55,345 bases of DNA from positions 1 through 55,345 of the forward strand of contig JAVVSK010000011.1 of NCBI GenBank assembly GCA_036654235.1. The letters run 5' to 3'. This stretch comes from JAVVSK01 sp036654235. GTDB taxonomy: Bacteria; Bacillota; Clostridia; Christensenellales; CAG-138. The number at the start of each line of letters is the position of its first letter. Position 1 is the stretch's first letter. Positions 36,157 through 44,413 of this stretch are shown one piece after another. The position numbers were made by a program, and so were the translations under genes. The notes below the pieces were generated by a model that was not told the origin of the DNA, searched no databases, and saw nothing but the letters and a program-made list of their open reading frames with translations.

Positions 36157-36250
36157 GATTTAAATTTGTCTTATCTCGAAAAATGAAAATTCATTTATGG
36201 TGGAAAACGAAAGGCGTTTTATCAAGAGTGCACTTATAGCGATGAGAATT

Positions 36251-36290
36251 GCAAATGCGGAGTTTAATATGATCAACGCATTTGCTCTTT
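36251..36290 (+). terminator. Hairpin after the STAS gene
   Basis: A 9-bp perfect stem (GCAAATGCG 36251-36259 with CGCATTTGC 36277-36285, 17-nt loop) is followed by TCTTTTC. This may end or attenuate transcription between the STAS pair and the downstream genes; the T-run is short, so readthrough is likely. Confidence 0.5.
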
Positions 36291-36412
36291 TCATCTGTGG
36301 TTATATCTATACATTGGTAAGCGCCTGTATTAAAATGAGCAAAATAATGCTTACGCTTTAGCGGCGTTGAACTATCGACATTCAATATCGCAGAGAGGAG
36401 GTTGTAAAAAAA

Positions 36413-37744
36413 ATGACGAGCCTCATAAAAACAATTAAAGAAAAATATATAGATATTATTGATAGAAACGAGACTACCGTTGGCGTGGAAATTGAGTTGC
36501 CTCTGCTTTCAATGCAAAATGCGCCGGTTGAACTTTCGTTCATTGATAGTTTGTTTGATTATATAAAAAGCATTGATTTCATTGAAAAAAAGATCACTTT
36601 AGATGGTCATATCTGTGAGGTTGAAAATAAGAATGGCGATTTATGTTCATTTGAAACCACATGGAATACTTTGGAATTTTCAATGAAAAATACTCGTTCA
36701 TTGTTAACTATAGAAGCTCGTTTTAACGCACTGTTGACTTCTATCCAAGCATTCTGCCTAGAACATGGCTATTATCTATGCGGCAGGGGGATCAACCCGA
36801 ACTATGCAAGTATTGATATTTCGCCGCTAAATACTCCTATTTTACTTGCTAAATCCGCATATTTAAAGGAATTCACACAACATCATGACGGCGAGATTTT
36901 TCATTCTATAATGACATCCGTTCAGACTCAACTTGATGCTGTTGATGCCGAACATTATATAGCGCTATATAATTTGATTCGAAAGGTTTATGCGCTTGAA
37001 GGACTGTTTTTTGCAAATTCAATGCCAATCTCAGCTGATTTCATAGCTACTCGACCTGCACTGCATGGAATAAACAGAGACACACTTTGTTTTCGTGACG
37101 AGCTATGGCGGCTATGTGGTGCTCCCAATACCATAGATGAGTTAGGTGATTTACCCGATACAGATGCGCTTTGCCGTAAAATCCTAGGTCAGAAGTTGTT
37201 CATTGTACCGAGCCAAGACGGGTTTTGCGCAATAACCCCAATATCGATCTACGACTATTTTTCGGATTCAAAGCACGGGATAGGGGATTTGTCTTGTTTC
37301 CGTTCTCTTGAACCTATTGCGCCGACGAAAAACGGAAGTTTAGAAATTCGTTCAACCTGCACACAACCGCTTTCTTATATGTTCGAGCCATCAGCTTTTT
37401 ATTTGGGGCTATCCGCTAATTTAGAGCAAGCGAAAAAACAAGTCAACAAAATCTATGATATCTATTTTACGGGTGACACGCCGAGAGAGGTAAGGGATAA
37501 GCTTATGAAAGCGTCTAATCACGATCTGCGTCAAAGCTTAAAAAGCAACGGTCAAAAACTTTTAGGTTTTGCTCTGGATGGATTAAAAAGCAGAAACATG
37601 AACGAGGAAGCTTTACTCATTCCCTTAATAGAACGTATGAGAAATAAGTGTTTTCAGCCGCCGGTTTATTATACAAAAGAAGGGAATCTGCTTTTAGAGA
37701 CCGAACATGAAATGTCTGCAATATCCCAAAGGAGATATCTATGA
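36413..37744 (+). CDS. Glutamate-cysteine ligase family 2-like enzyme
   Basis: The 443-aa protein starts at ATG 36413 after GGAGG. VGVEIELPLL (residues 23-32) fits the 'GxExE' metal/ATP-binding strand of GCS2-type ATP-grasp-like ligases. TTWNTLEFSMKNTRSLLTI with LEHGYYLCGRGINPNYA matches the family's second strand and 'G-GxxP' turn. KNGSLEIRSTCTQPL resembles its C-terminal 'E-R' segment. These enzymes join the gamma-carboxyl of glutamate to an amine, usually cysteine. No glutathione synthetase is nearby, so another amino acid or amine may be the acceptor. It overlaps the phosphatase gene by 4 bp (ATGA), which ties it to the signalling cluster. Confidence 0.6.
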   Translation: MTSLIKTIKEKYIDIIDRNETTVGVEIELPLLSMQNAPVELSFIDSLFDYIKSIDFIEKKITLDGHICEVENKNGDLCSFETTWNTLEFSMKNTRSLLTIEARFNALLTSIQAFCLEHGYYLCGRGINPNYASIDISPLNTPILLAKSAYLKEFTQHHDGEIFHSIMTSVQTQLDAVDAEHYIALYNLIRKVYALEGLFFANSMPISADFIATRPALHGINRDTLCFRDELWRLCGAPNTIDELGDLPDTDALCRKILGQKLFIVPSQDGFCAITPISIYDYFSDSKHGIGDLSCFRSLEPIAPTKNGSLEIRSTCTQPLSYMFEPSAFYLGLSANLEQAKKQVNKIYDIYFTGDTPREVRDKLMKASNHDLRQSLKSNGQKLLGFALDGLKSRNMNEEALLIPLIERMRNKCFQPPVYYTKEGNLLLETEHEMSAISQRRYL

Positions 37745-40188
37745 GCATTAAAAAAAGGGTTCGAGCTGCCTTAATTTATTTAAGCCTCGGTGCAATTATT
37801 ATTCTAATGTTTATTTCGATTGTAAGCTTTTTTTCGATACGAGAGAACCTTATTAATGCAATGAAAAGTACGGGCGAAAATATTTCAACTGACAATACGA
37901 AAGAGATGCTGTCTCTTAGTATTCAGCTTGCGGAGTCAACCGCACAGCTGAACGCCAGAAGAATTAACGGCGACTTTGCCCGAATTAAAGGTGAGCTATT
38001 GACGCTTAGCGGTGATATTCAAAATCTTTATAACGGGAATGGACTTAAAAACGCAACCACCGCTACCGAAAGATATAAAGAATACATAGTCTCGCAAAAT
38101 GCATCAATTTCTAAAGAGGAAATTGATAAAACACTAGCGCAGTTGACAGGTATAACTGCAATGTTTGATAACGTTCTTGCCAATGAGGATAAAATCTCCC
38201 TTGCTTATATGGTGCTTTCAAATGGCATGGTATTTTCAAGCTCCAATACTTTTTACCAAGATGTGGAAAAGGCGGATATGCGTACACGTGATTGGTATAA
38301 AAACACCGTGTCTGCCGGTAAAATTCATTGGTCGGAACTTTATTCGGGTACGGATGGGCGAAGCTATGTTACGATTGCTATTCCTTTTTATCATGACGGT
38401 CAAATATTGGGTGTTGTTGCGTTCGATTTACGTGTCAGTGAAATATCAGAGGTTGTGCTAAATCGCGAGGATGCCGGGTTTCTTGAAGCGTTCATCATGA
38501 CCGATACCGGAAAGGTGCTTTTAAGTACCGAGGAAATTGCAAAAACTACAGAATCTGAGGCGTATTTGGCAGTTATCAATAATGTTGATTTTACTCTTAA
38601 CCATTCCGGTTGTTATAATAGTGGTAAAATCATTGCAGGTTACGCGAATATCGAAGAAACCGGATGGAAACTTGTGAGTCTTCTTGACTACAATAAAGTT
38701 TTAGAGCCGGTAAAAAAAGTTGAGACAACAGTTTCTAAGGCTTCAGCATCAATGCAAAATAGTATGACAAAGCAGATATTTGATACTATCAAAATATTTG
38801 TTTTATTTTTGGCACTTCTGATTTTCCTTACAACATTGGTAAGCCAAACCATAGCGAAAAAGATTACAAAACCCGTTGAACTGCTAACAGCGGGGGCTAC
38901 CGAAATAGGAGATGGCAATCTTTCTTATATGATCCCGGATTTAGGAAAAGATGAAATTGGAAAGCTTGCGCAAAGTTTTAATTCAATGTCGAAAAAGCTG
39001 TGCGAATACATAGAAAATCTTACGGCTGTTACCATCGAAAAGGAGCGCATAGGTGCCGAACTTGACGTTGCAAGGCATATCCAAGCATCTATGTTACCCT
39101 GCATTTTTCCACCATTTCCTGAGAGACCTGAGCTTGATATCTACGCCACCATGACCCCCGCGAAGGAGGTTGGCGGCGATTTTTACGATTTCTTTTTGGT
39201 GGATGACGATCATCTTGTCATAGTTATGGCGGATGTTTCCGGGAAAGGAGTACCGGCGGCACTCTTCATGGTCATCGCTAAAACGCTTCTTAAAAACTGT
39301 GCCCAAACGGGGCTATCTCCAAAGGAAATTTTAGAAAAAGTCAATAATCAGTTATGCGAAAATAATGATGCGGAGCTATTCGTCACCGTTTGGCTGGGGA
39401 TTTTTGAAATATCAACTGGAAAGCTTATTGCTGCCAATGCGGGGCATGAATACCCGGTGTTAAAAAGAATCGATGACGATTATGAACTTATAAAAGATAA
39501 GCATGGTTTTGTTTTAGCAGGCATGGATGGGGTGCGATACAATGAATACGAGTTGCAGCTTGCTCCCGGTGATAAACTTTATCTTTATACAGATGGAGTT
39601 ACTGAGGCAACTAACGCGCAAAACGAGCTATATGGCATCGACCGAATGCTCACTGCACTCAATTCTAATAAAAAAGCATCTTCATATGAACTTTTACATC
39701 TTTTAAAAGTGGACATTGATGCGTTTGTGGGCGAAGCGCCGCAGTTTGACGATATTACTATGCTGGCTTTAGAGCGAAAAGAAGCGGGCGGCATAAAAAA
39801 GCTGAGAATTAAACCAATATTGGAGTCAATGGAAACAGTTATGGAGTTTGTTGAGAGGGAACTTGAAGCTGCCAATGTGCCAATAAAAGTTATTATGCAA
39901 ATGAATATTGCCGCTGACGAGATTTTCTCAAATATTGCGCGATATAGTAAAGCAACGGATGCAACTATTGGTGTAATCGTTCAAGACTGTATTGTTAGAT
40001 TGCGTTTTGCGGATAACGGTCTGCAATATGATCCAACCCAAACGGGAACTCCGGACACCTTGCTTTCTGCGGATGAGCGCGAGCCTGGTGGGCTTGGTGT
40101 TTTCATGGTAAAAAAATTCATGAACAGTTTGGATTATGAATACAAAGATGGGCTGAATATTTTGACGCTTACCAAAAACCTAGCTTGA
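37741..40188 (+). CDS. Cache-HAMP-SpoIIE phosphatase with C-terminal HATPase domain
   Basis: The 815-aa membrane receptor phosphatase starts at the ATGA overlap. Segments are TM1 (about 10-33), an extracytoplasmic dCache sensor (34-345), TM2 (350-370), HAMP (371-425), a PP2C/SpoIIE phosphatase (about 440-680) and an RsbW-like ATPase (690-815). The sensor has RDWY (183-186), Tyr201 and Asp229, most of the residues used by amino-acid-binding dCache domains. Phosphatase metal motifs are EVGGDFYDFF, MADVSGKGVPAALFM, ANAGHEYPVL and PQFDDITML. The ATPase part has ADEIFSNIARYS, LRFADNG and PGGLGVFMVKK. It would dephosphorylate a STAS protein, most likely the one encoded at 35860-36156. Confidence 0.9.
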   Translation: MSIKKRVRAALIYLSLGAIIILMFISIVSFFSIRENLINAMKSTGENISTDNTKEMLSLSIQLAESTAQLNARRINGDFARIKGELLTLSGDIQNLYNGNGLKNATTATERYKEYIVSQNASISKEEIDKTLAQLTGITAMFDNVLANEDKISLAYMVLSNGMVFSSSNTFYQDVEKADMRTRDWYKNTVSAGKIHWSELYSGTDGRSYVTIAIPFYHDGQILGVVAFDLRVSEISEVVLNREDAGFLEAFIMTDTGKVLLSTEEIAKTTESEAYLAVINNVDFTLNHSGCYNSGKIIAGYANIEETGWKLVSLLDYNKVLEPVKKVETTVSKASASMQNSMTKQIFDTIKIFVLFLALLIFLTTLVSQTIAKKITKPVELLTAGATEIGDGNLSYMIPDLGKDEIGKLAQSFNSMSKKLCEYIENLTAVTIEKERIGAELDVARHIQASMLPCIFPPFPERPELDIYATMTPAKEVGGDFYDFFLVDDDHLVIVMADVSGKGVPAALFMVIAKTLLKNCAQTGLSPKEILEKVNNQLCENNDAELFVTVWLGIFEISTGKLIAANAGHEYPVLKRIDDDYELIKDKHGFVLAGMDGVRYNEYELQLAPGDKLYLYTDGVTEATNAQNELYGIDRMLTALNSNKKASSYELLHLLKVDIDAFVGEAPQFDDITMLALERKEAGGIKKLRIKPILESMETVMEFVERELEAANVPIKVIMQMNIAADEIFSNIARYSKATDATIGVIVQDCIVRLRFADNGLQYDPTQTGTPDTLLSADEREPGGLGVFMVKKFMNSLDYEYKDGLNILTLTKNLA

Positions 40189-40306
40189 CCGCTAAAAGAC
40201 GAGAAAAAACAATGCAAATAATATATGCGTTTTTATGGTTTGCCTTGAGTCTTTAAAGGCGCAAATTAAGGAAAAAATCAATAGAAGTTAGAAATAGGGA
40301 AAAACA

Positions 40307-42565
40307 ATGGGAAAAAAGAAAAAACGAGTTAAAAGGTTGGCGCGATTTGCTGTTTTAGCTGCTTTACTTATGGCGCTGTGCCTTGGACTTTTGCCGGGCT
40401 GTGCCGTGTCGGAGAAGTCGGGTGATGACGAGAGCATGATTACTTCTTTTGCTAAGCTGGACGGGAAAAAAGTTGGCTTACTTACCGGCTCTATTTATCA
40501 TGATTTGCTGAAAAAATATGTTCCGGGAGCAATACCGGTTTTCTTCAACAATATTGCTGATCAAGTTGAAGCGCTGCGTAGCGGAAAAATTTTCGGTATC
40601 CTGTATGACGATCCTACTGCCAAGGAAATTATCAATTCTACGACTGGATTTGCAATCTTGGATGAAACGCTGGGCTATTTTGATTTTGGCTTGATTACAG
40701 AACTTAACAATGTCGCGCTTATGGCGCAGATTGATACGATAATTGAGGAGCTTAATGACAGCGGAAAGTTACAGGAGATGAAAGATCGCTGGTACGGCTC
40801 TGATGAGTCAAAAAAAGTATTGCCAACGTTAGATTTTTCGGAGACTAAAGGTGTATTACGTGCTGCTACAAACTCAATTTTCCCTCCAATGGTATATATA
40901 AAGGACAATATATTTACAGGATATGAGGTTGAGTTGCTTATGCACATTGCGCATAAGTTGGGGAGACAGCTGGAAATTTCCGACATGGATTTTGCTGCAA
41001 TAATTCCGGCGGTTACATCCGGGAAAGCGGAGATTGGCTTTGGAATGATTGGGATTACTCCTGAACGAAAAGAAAACGTCCTTTTTTCACAGCCGACTGA
41101 ACAAAGTTCAATCCGCATGATCGTAAAAACCGCGGATGAGTCGGAGAGAGTGTCAATTGAAACCGCCCGTGTTGGCGTTATGACCGGTAGCATTGGCGAA
41201 ATGCTTATGGGAAAGGATTACCCAAAGGCAACTATAAGCAGTTTCGATACATTTTCTGACGCAGTGGCGGCGCTCAGCACCGGAAGGTTGGATTATGTAC
41301 TAGGCTCATATACCACTATGCTCAATTATGTTAAGCATGATAAAAGTCTTGCTTTGCTTCCCGAAAATTTTTCCAACGAAGGAAATGCAATTGCGGTGAA
41401 AAAGGGAAACGTGGTGCTACGAGAAAAGATTGATGCAGTGTTAGATAAGTTGAAGGCTGACGGAACGCTTGCAGAAATGGAGAAGCGCTGGATAAAAGCA
41501 GATGACACTCCATATGAAGTAATTACGTTGCCAAAACGCGAAAACGGCGAAGTCTTACGGGTTGCGCTGAGCGCTGACCGTGAGCCTATCTGTTTTGTTC
41601 AGGATGGGCAATATGTTGGTTTCGACTGCGAGTTGGCGGAGCGCGTTGCCTATGAGTTGGGAATGCGTCTGGAGTATCAAAATATGAAGTTTGGAGGTCT
41701 GATTTCATCGCTTCAGACAGGAAAGGCAGATATAATTATTTCAAATCTTGTCTATACCGAGGAGCGAGCCGAATCTGTAGAATTTACACAAGTCTACTTC
41801 AATAATCCCCAGATCCTTATAACGAGGCAAGACACAGCATCGGCTACAAAACTTTCTTTTTTCCAGTCATTTGCGGATAGCTTTACTAAAACATTTATTA
41901 CTGAAAATCGCTATCAGTTGATTTTTCAAGGATTAGGCGTAACGCTCCTAATATCTTTTTTTTCAGTGATTTTTGGTACTGCCTTAGGCTTTGGAATATG
42001 CATGTTGCGCCGCTCGAAGAGAAAAATTCTAAGTATGCCGGCGGGTATTTTAATTGGCGTGATTCAGGGAACACCCATCGTAGTTATTCTTATGATTTTA
42101 TTTTATCTCATCTTTACCAACCCAAATATTAGTCCTATCATAGTGGCGGTCGTTGGCTTTTCCATAAACTTTGCGGTTTACGCGTCGGAGATGATGCGCG
42201 CAGGAATCGATGCAGTGGATAAGGGACAGATAGAAGCGGCGGTTGCTATCGGATTTGGAACGGTACAGGCGTTTTGTAAGATTACCCTTCCACAAGCTTT
42301 ACGGCATGTATTGCCGGTTTTTAAGGGGGAATTCATCTCCATGGTAAAAATGACTTCGGTTGTGGGCTACATCGCTATTCAGGACTTGACAAAAATGAGT
42401 GACATAATTCGAAGTCGAACCTATGAGGCCTTCTTCCCACTGATTTCCACCGCTTTGATTTATTTGCTTATTTCTTACAGTATCGTTTTTTTACTCTCAC
42501 GAGTTGAAATGAAGATAGATCCAAAACGACGTAACCGAACCTTGAAAGGAGTTGTTATAAAGTGA
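40307..42565 (+). CDS. Amino-acid ABC permease fused to multiple binding-protein modules
   Basis: The 752-aa protein is a lipoprotein-type fusion. After a signal with lipobox LPGC (Cys32), residues 47-175 match only the second lobe of a family-3 solute-binding protein, residues 182-400 a whole binding protein (GVLRAATNSIFPPMVY, FTGYEVELLMHIAHKLG, MEKRWIKAD), and residues 416-507 only the first lobe (VGFDCELAERVAYELG, FTQVYFNNPQILI). Residues 517-745 form the permease, with the EAA loop EAAVAIGFGTVQAFCKITLP. It would bind and import an amino acid with the ATPase encoded next, which overlaps by 4 bp. GlnP-type permeases with one or two binding domains are known; the partial outer modules are unusual. 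Confidence 0.85.
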   Translation: MGKKKKRVKRLARFAVLAALLMALCLGLLPGCAVSEKSGDDESMITSFAKLDGKKVGLLTGSIYHDLLKKYVPGAIPVFFNNIADQVEALRSGKIFGILYDDPTAKEIINSTTGFAILDETLGYFDFGLITELNNVALMAQIDTIIEELNDSGKLQEMKDRWYGSDESKKVLPTLDFSETKGVLRAATNSIFPPMVYIKDNIFTGYEVELLMHIAHKLGRQLEISDMDFAAIIPAVTSGKAEIGFGMIGITPERKENVLFSQPTEQSSIRMIVKTADESERVSIETARVGVMTGSIGEMLMGKDYPKATISSFDTFSDAVAALSTGRLDYVLGSYTTMLNYVKHDKSLALLPENFSNEGNAIAVKKGNVVLREKIDAVLDKLKADGTLAEMEKRWIKADDTPYEVITLPKRENGEVLRVALSADREPICFVQDGQYVGFDCELAERVAYELGMRLEYQNMKFGGLISSLQTGKADIIISNLVYTEERAESVEFTQVYFNNPQILITRQDTASATKLSFFQSFADSFTKTFITENRYQLIFQGLGVTLLISFFSVIFGTALGFGICMLRRSKRKILSMPAGILIGVIQGTPIVVILMILFYLIFTNPNISPIIVAVVGFSINFAVYASEMMRAGIDAVDKGQIEAAVAIGFGTVQAFCKITLPQALRHVLPVFKGEFISMVKMTSVVGYIAIQDLTKMSDIIRSRTYEAFFPLISTALIYLLISYSIVFLLSRVEMKIDPKRRNRTLKGVVIK

Positions 42566-43647
42566 TTTCAATCAAACATTTAAAGAAAGTTTATTCGGGA
42601 GTCACGCCCCTTGCTGATATTAATGTGGAGATAGAAAAGGGCGAGGTGATATCAATAATCGGACCATCCGGTACAGGTAAATCCACACTGCTTCGCTGTC
42701 TGAATTTACTTGAAACGCCAACTGCCGGCGAAATTTGGGTTGATGGGGAAAACATAATGGCTAAGGGAACGAATGTTTCTGCCGTACGTCGTAAAATGGG
42801 CATGGTGTTCCAGTCATTTAACTTATTTGCTCACCTCACCGTTATTGAGAACATAATGCTGGGACCGGTGGATCTCTTAAAACTGAAGCGGCAAGAGGCA
42901 TATGACACAGGAATGAAGCTTTTGGAGATGGTTGGGCTTTCGGAAAAAGCACATGCCTATGCGGATGAGCTTTCCGGAGGGCAGAAGCAGAGAGTTGCGA
43001 TTGTTCGAGCTTTAGCTATGCATCCGGAAATCTTGCTTTTTGACGAACCTACCTCTGCCCTAGACCCTACAATGGTGGGCGAGGTACTTTCGGTTATCCG
43101 CCGCCTAACACATGAGGGTCTCACCTTGCTCATTGTTACTCACGAGATGAAATTTGCCAGAGACGTGTCTACTCGTGTTTTCTATATGGATGAAGGCGAA
43201 ATATATGAGGACGGTACTCCGGAGGAAATTTTTGACCATCCAAAACGGGAGAAAACTCGCGCCTTTGTTCGCAGGCTTAAAATTTTTGAACGGGAGATTG
43301 TTTCCGCGAAATTTGATTTTATTGAGATGAACACCGCGATTGAAGAATTTGGTAATCGACAGGGATTTGGGAAAAAAAGGATTGCTACAATTCAGCTGGT
43401 ATTTGAGGAGTTGTGTGTGCAAACGCTGATACCGCGCCTTGGAGATACGTTTAGATTGAACTTTTTAGTAAGTGCCTCGGAACTAGATGATAGCTGTGAG
43501 GTAATAATTAGTTATGACGGCGATGCTTTTGATATGTTTGAGAATTTGAAGGATGATTTATCAATTACGCTTGTACGAAACCTAATCAAATCTCATACGT
43601 ATGGATATGAATGTGGCGTAAGCAATCTTACACTTGAGATAAAATAG
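42562..43647 (+). CDS. Amino-acid ABC transporter ATPase with RsbW-like C-terminal domain
   Basis: Of 361 residues, 1-240 are a standard GlnQ/HisP-type ATPase: Walker A GPSGTGKST (34-42), MVFQSFNLFAHLTV, signature ELSGGQKQRVAIVRAL, Walker B EILLFDEPTSALDP, and VTHEM. Such proteins normally end near residue 245. Here about 115 more residues follow, with RIATIQLVFEELC (N-box-like, 273-285), EVIISYDGDAFD (G1-box-like) and DDLSITLVRNLIKSHTYGY (G2-like), closing NLTLEIK. This order fits a degenerate RsbW/HATPase fold. It overlaps the fused permease gene and ends the cluster. The extension may bind the STAS protein or the upstream HATPase-like partner. Confidence 0.85.
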   Translation: MISIKHLKKVYSGVTPLADINVEIEKGEVISIIGPSGTGKSTLLRCLNLLETPTAGEIWVDGENIMAKGTNVSAVRRKMGMVFQSFNLFAHLTVIENIMLGPVDLLKLKRQEAYDTGMKLLEMVGLSEKAHAYADELSGGQKQRVAIVRALAMHPEILLFDEPTSALDPTMVGEVLSVIRRLTHEGLTLLIVTHEMKFARDVSTRVFYMDEGEIYEDGTPEEIFDHPKREKTRAFVRRLKIFEREIVSAKFDFIEMNTAIEEFGNRQGFGKKRIATIQLVFEELCVQTLIPRLGDTFRLNFLVSASELDDSCEVIISYDGDAFDMFENLKDDLSITLVRNLIKSHTYGYECGVSNLTLEIK

Positions 43648-43889
43648 CAAAGCGGATTCTATTTGAAAGCATCCGTACAAACGCACGAGCAAATAAAATA
43701 TAAACAAAAAAGCATGTAAGTGATAAATAATCGCATGATACTATTCAACGCGTGTTTGCAATACTCTCTATCTTAGAAATTTTTGCAGAGATTCACAAGA
43801 CTGTGGAACGGTCTGACGAACAGCGACGATGGAAGAAAATAAGAAAGATTATTGTAATAGACTGAAAAACGAAACCCGGGAACGGGGAA

Positions 43890-44271
43890 AAAATCAAAAG
43901 AAAAAGCATATTATGAGCGTGTTAGATAACAGCGGTTTTGTTTAGGAAGCGTCTTGATGAAAAATCCAATGAAATAACGGCTGTTCTCGAATTGTTTGAT
44001 ATGTGATCATACGAATGTGAAATAAATCGCGTGGGTGATTCGTGGTCATTGTATAGCGGAGAGTTATAATTGGCATTTAGCTGTGACTTTTCGCGAGAAC
44101 GAGAATTGCAACATTGAAAAGAAGGAGACTTACGACTTAAATATTATTCGAAAATTGGCACTCAATATTTTAAAGCTATTCGAGGTTGGGAACAAGCTTT
44201 TGATCTTAAAAAAGAATTCTGCCGTAGGCATCAATCCTGAAAAACATCTGTATAAAGCATTTGCTTTGTGA
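43890..44271 (+). mobile_element. ISAs1-family transposase remnant
   Basis: Scattered plus-strand pieces match ISAs1-type transposases. RLDEKSNEITAVLELFDM (from 43950, then TGA at 44004) corresponds to the 'DEKSNEITAIPELL' core. A frame from 44035 to 44271 gives NWHLAVTFRENENC and NIIRKLALNILK, the conserved C-terminal end. The N-terminal third and the central catalytic segment are missing or broken, so it is inactive. The rest of the 43648-44413 gap shows no gene or RNA that I recognise. Confidence 0.65.
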
Positions 44272-44354
44272 GAGAGTAAAAAATTTGATGGATTGTGCGC
44301 TTTGTTGGAAAAAACTCGTTCATGCGTTTTGCTTAACCCACTTATGAGAAATGA

Positions 44355-44383
44355 TTGCAAAATTGGGAATCCGAATGTATAAT
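44355..44383 (+). promoter_or_regulatory. Promoter of lgt-pncB
   Basis: TTGCAA (44355-44360) and TATAAT (44378-44383) are 17 bp apart, 30 nt before ATG 44414, which itself is preceded by AGGAGG at 6 nt. It lies just downstream of the transposase remnant. Confidence 0.75.
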
Positions 44384-44413
44384 GAACTTTGTATTTGCTA
44401 TAGGAGGTATTAA

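Noticed and set aside
43648..44413. tRNA or CRISPR in the gap before lgt
   Set aside because: No cloverleaf-like arms, TTCRA loop or spaced repeats are seen; the gap is explained partly by a transposase remnant.
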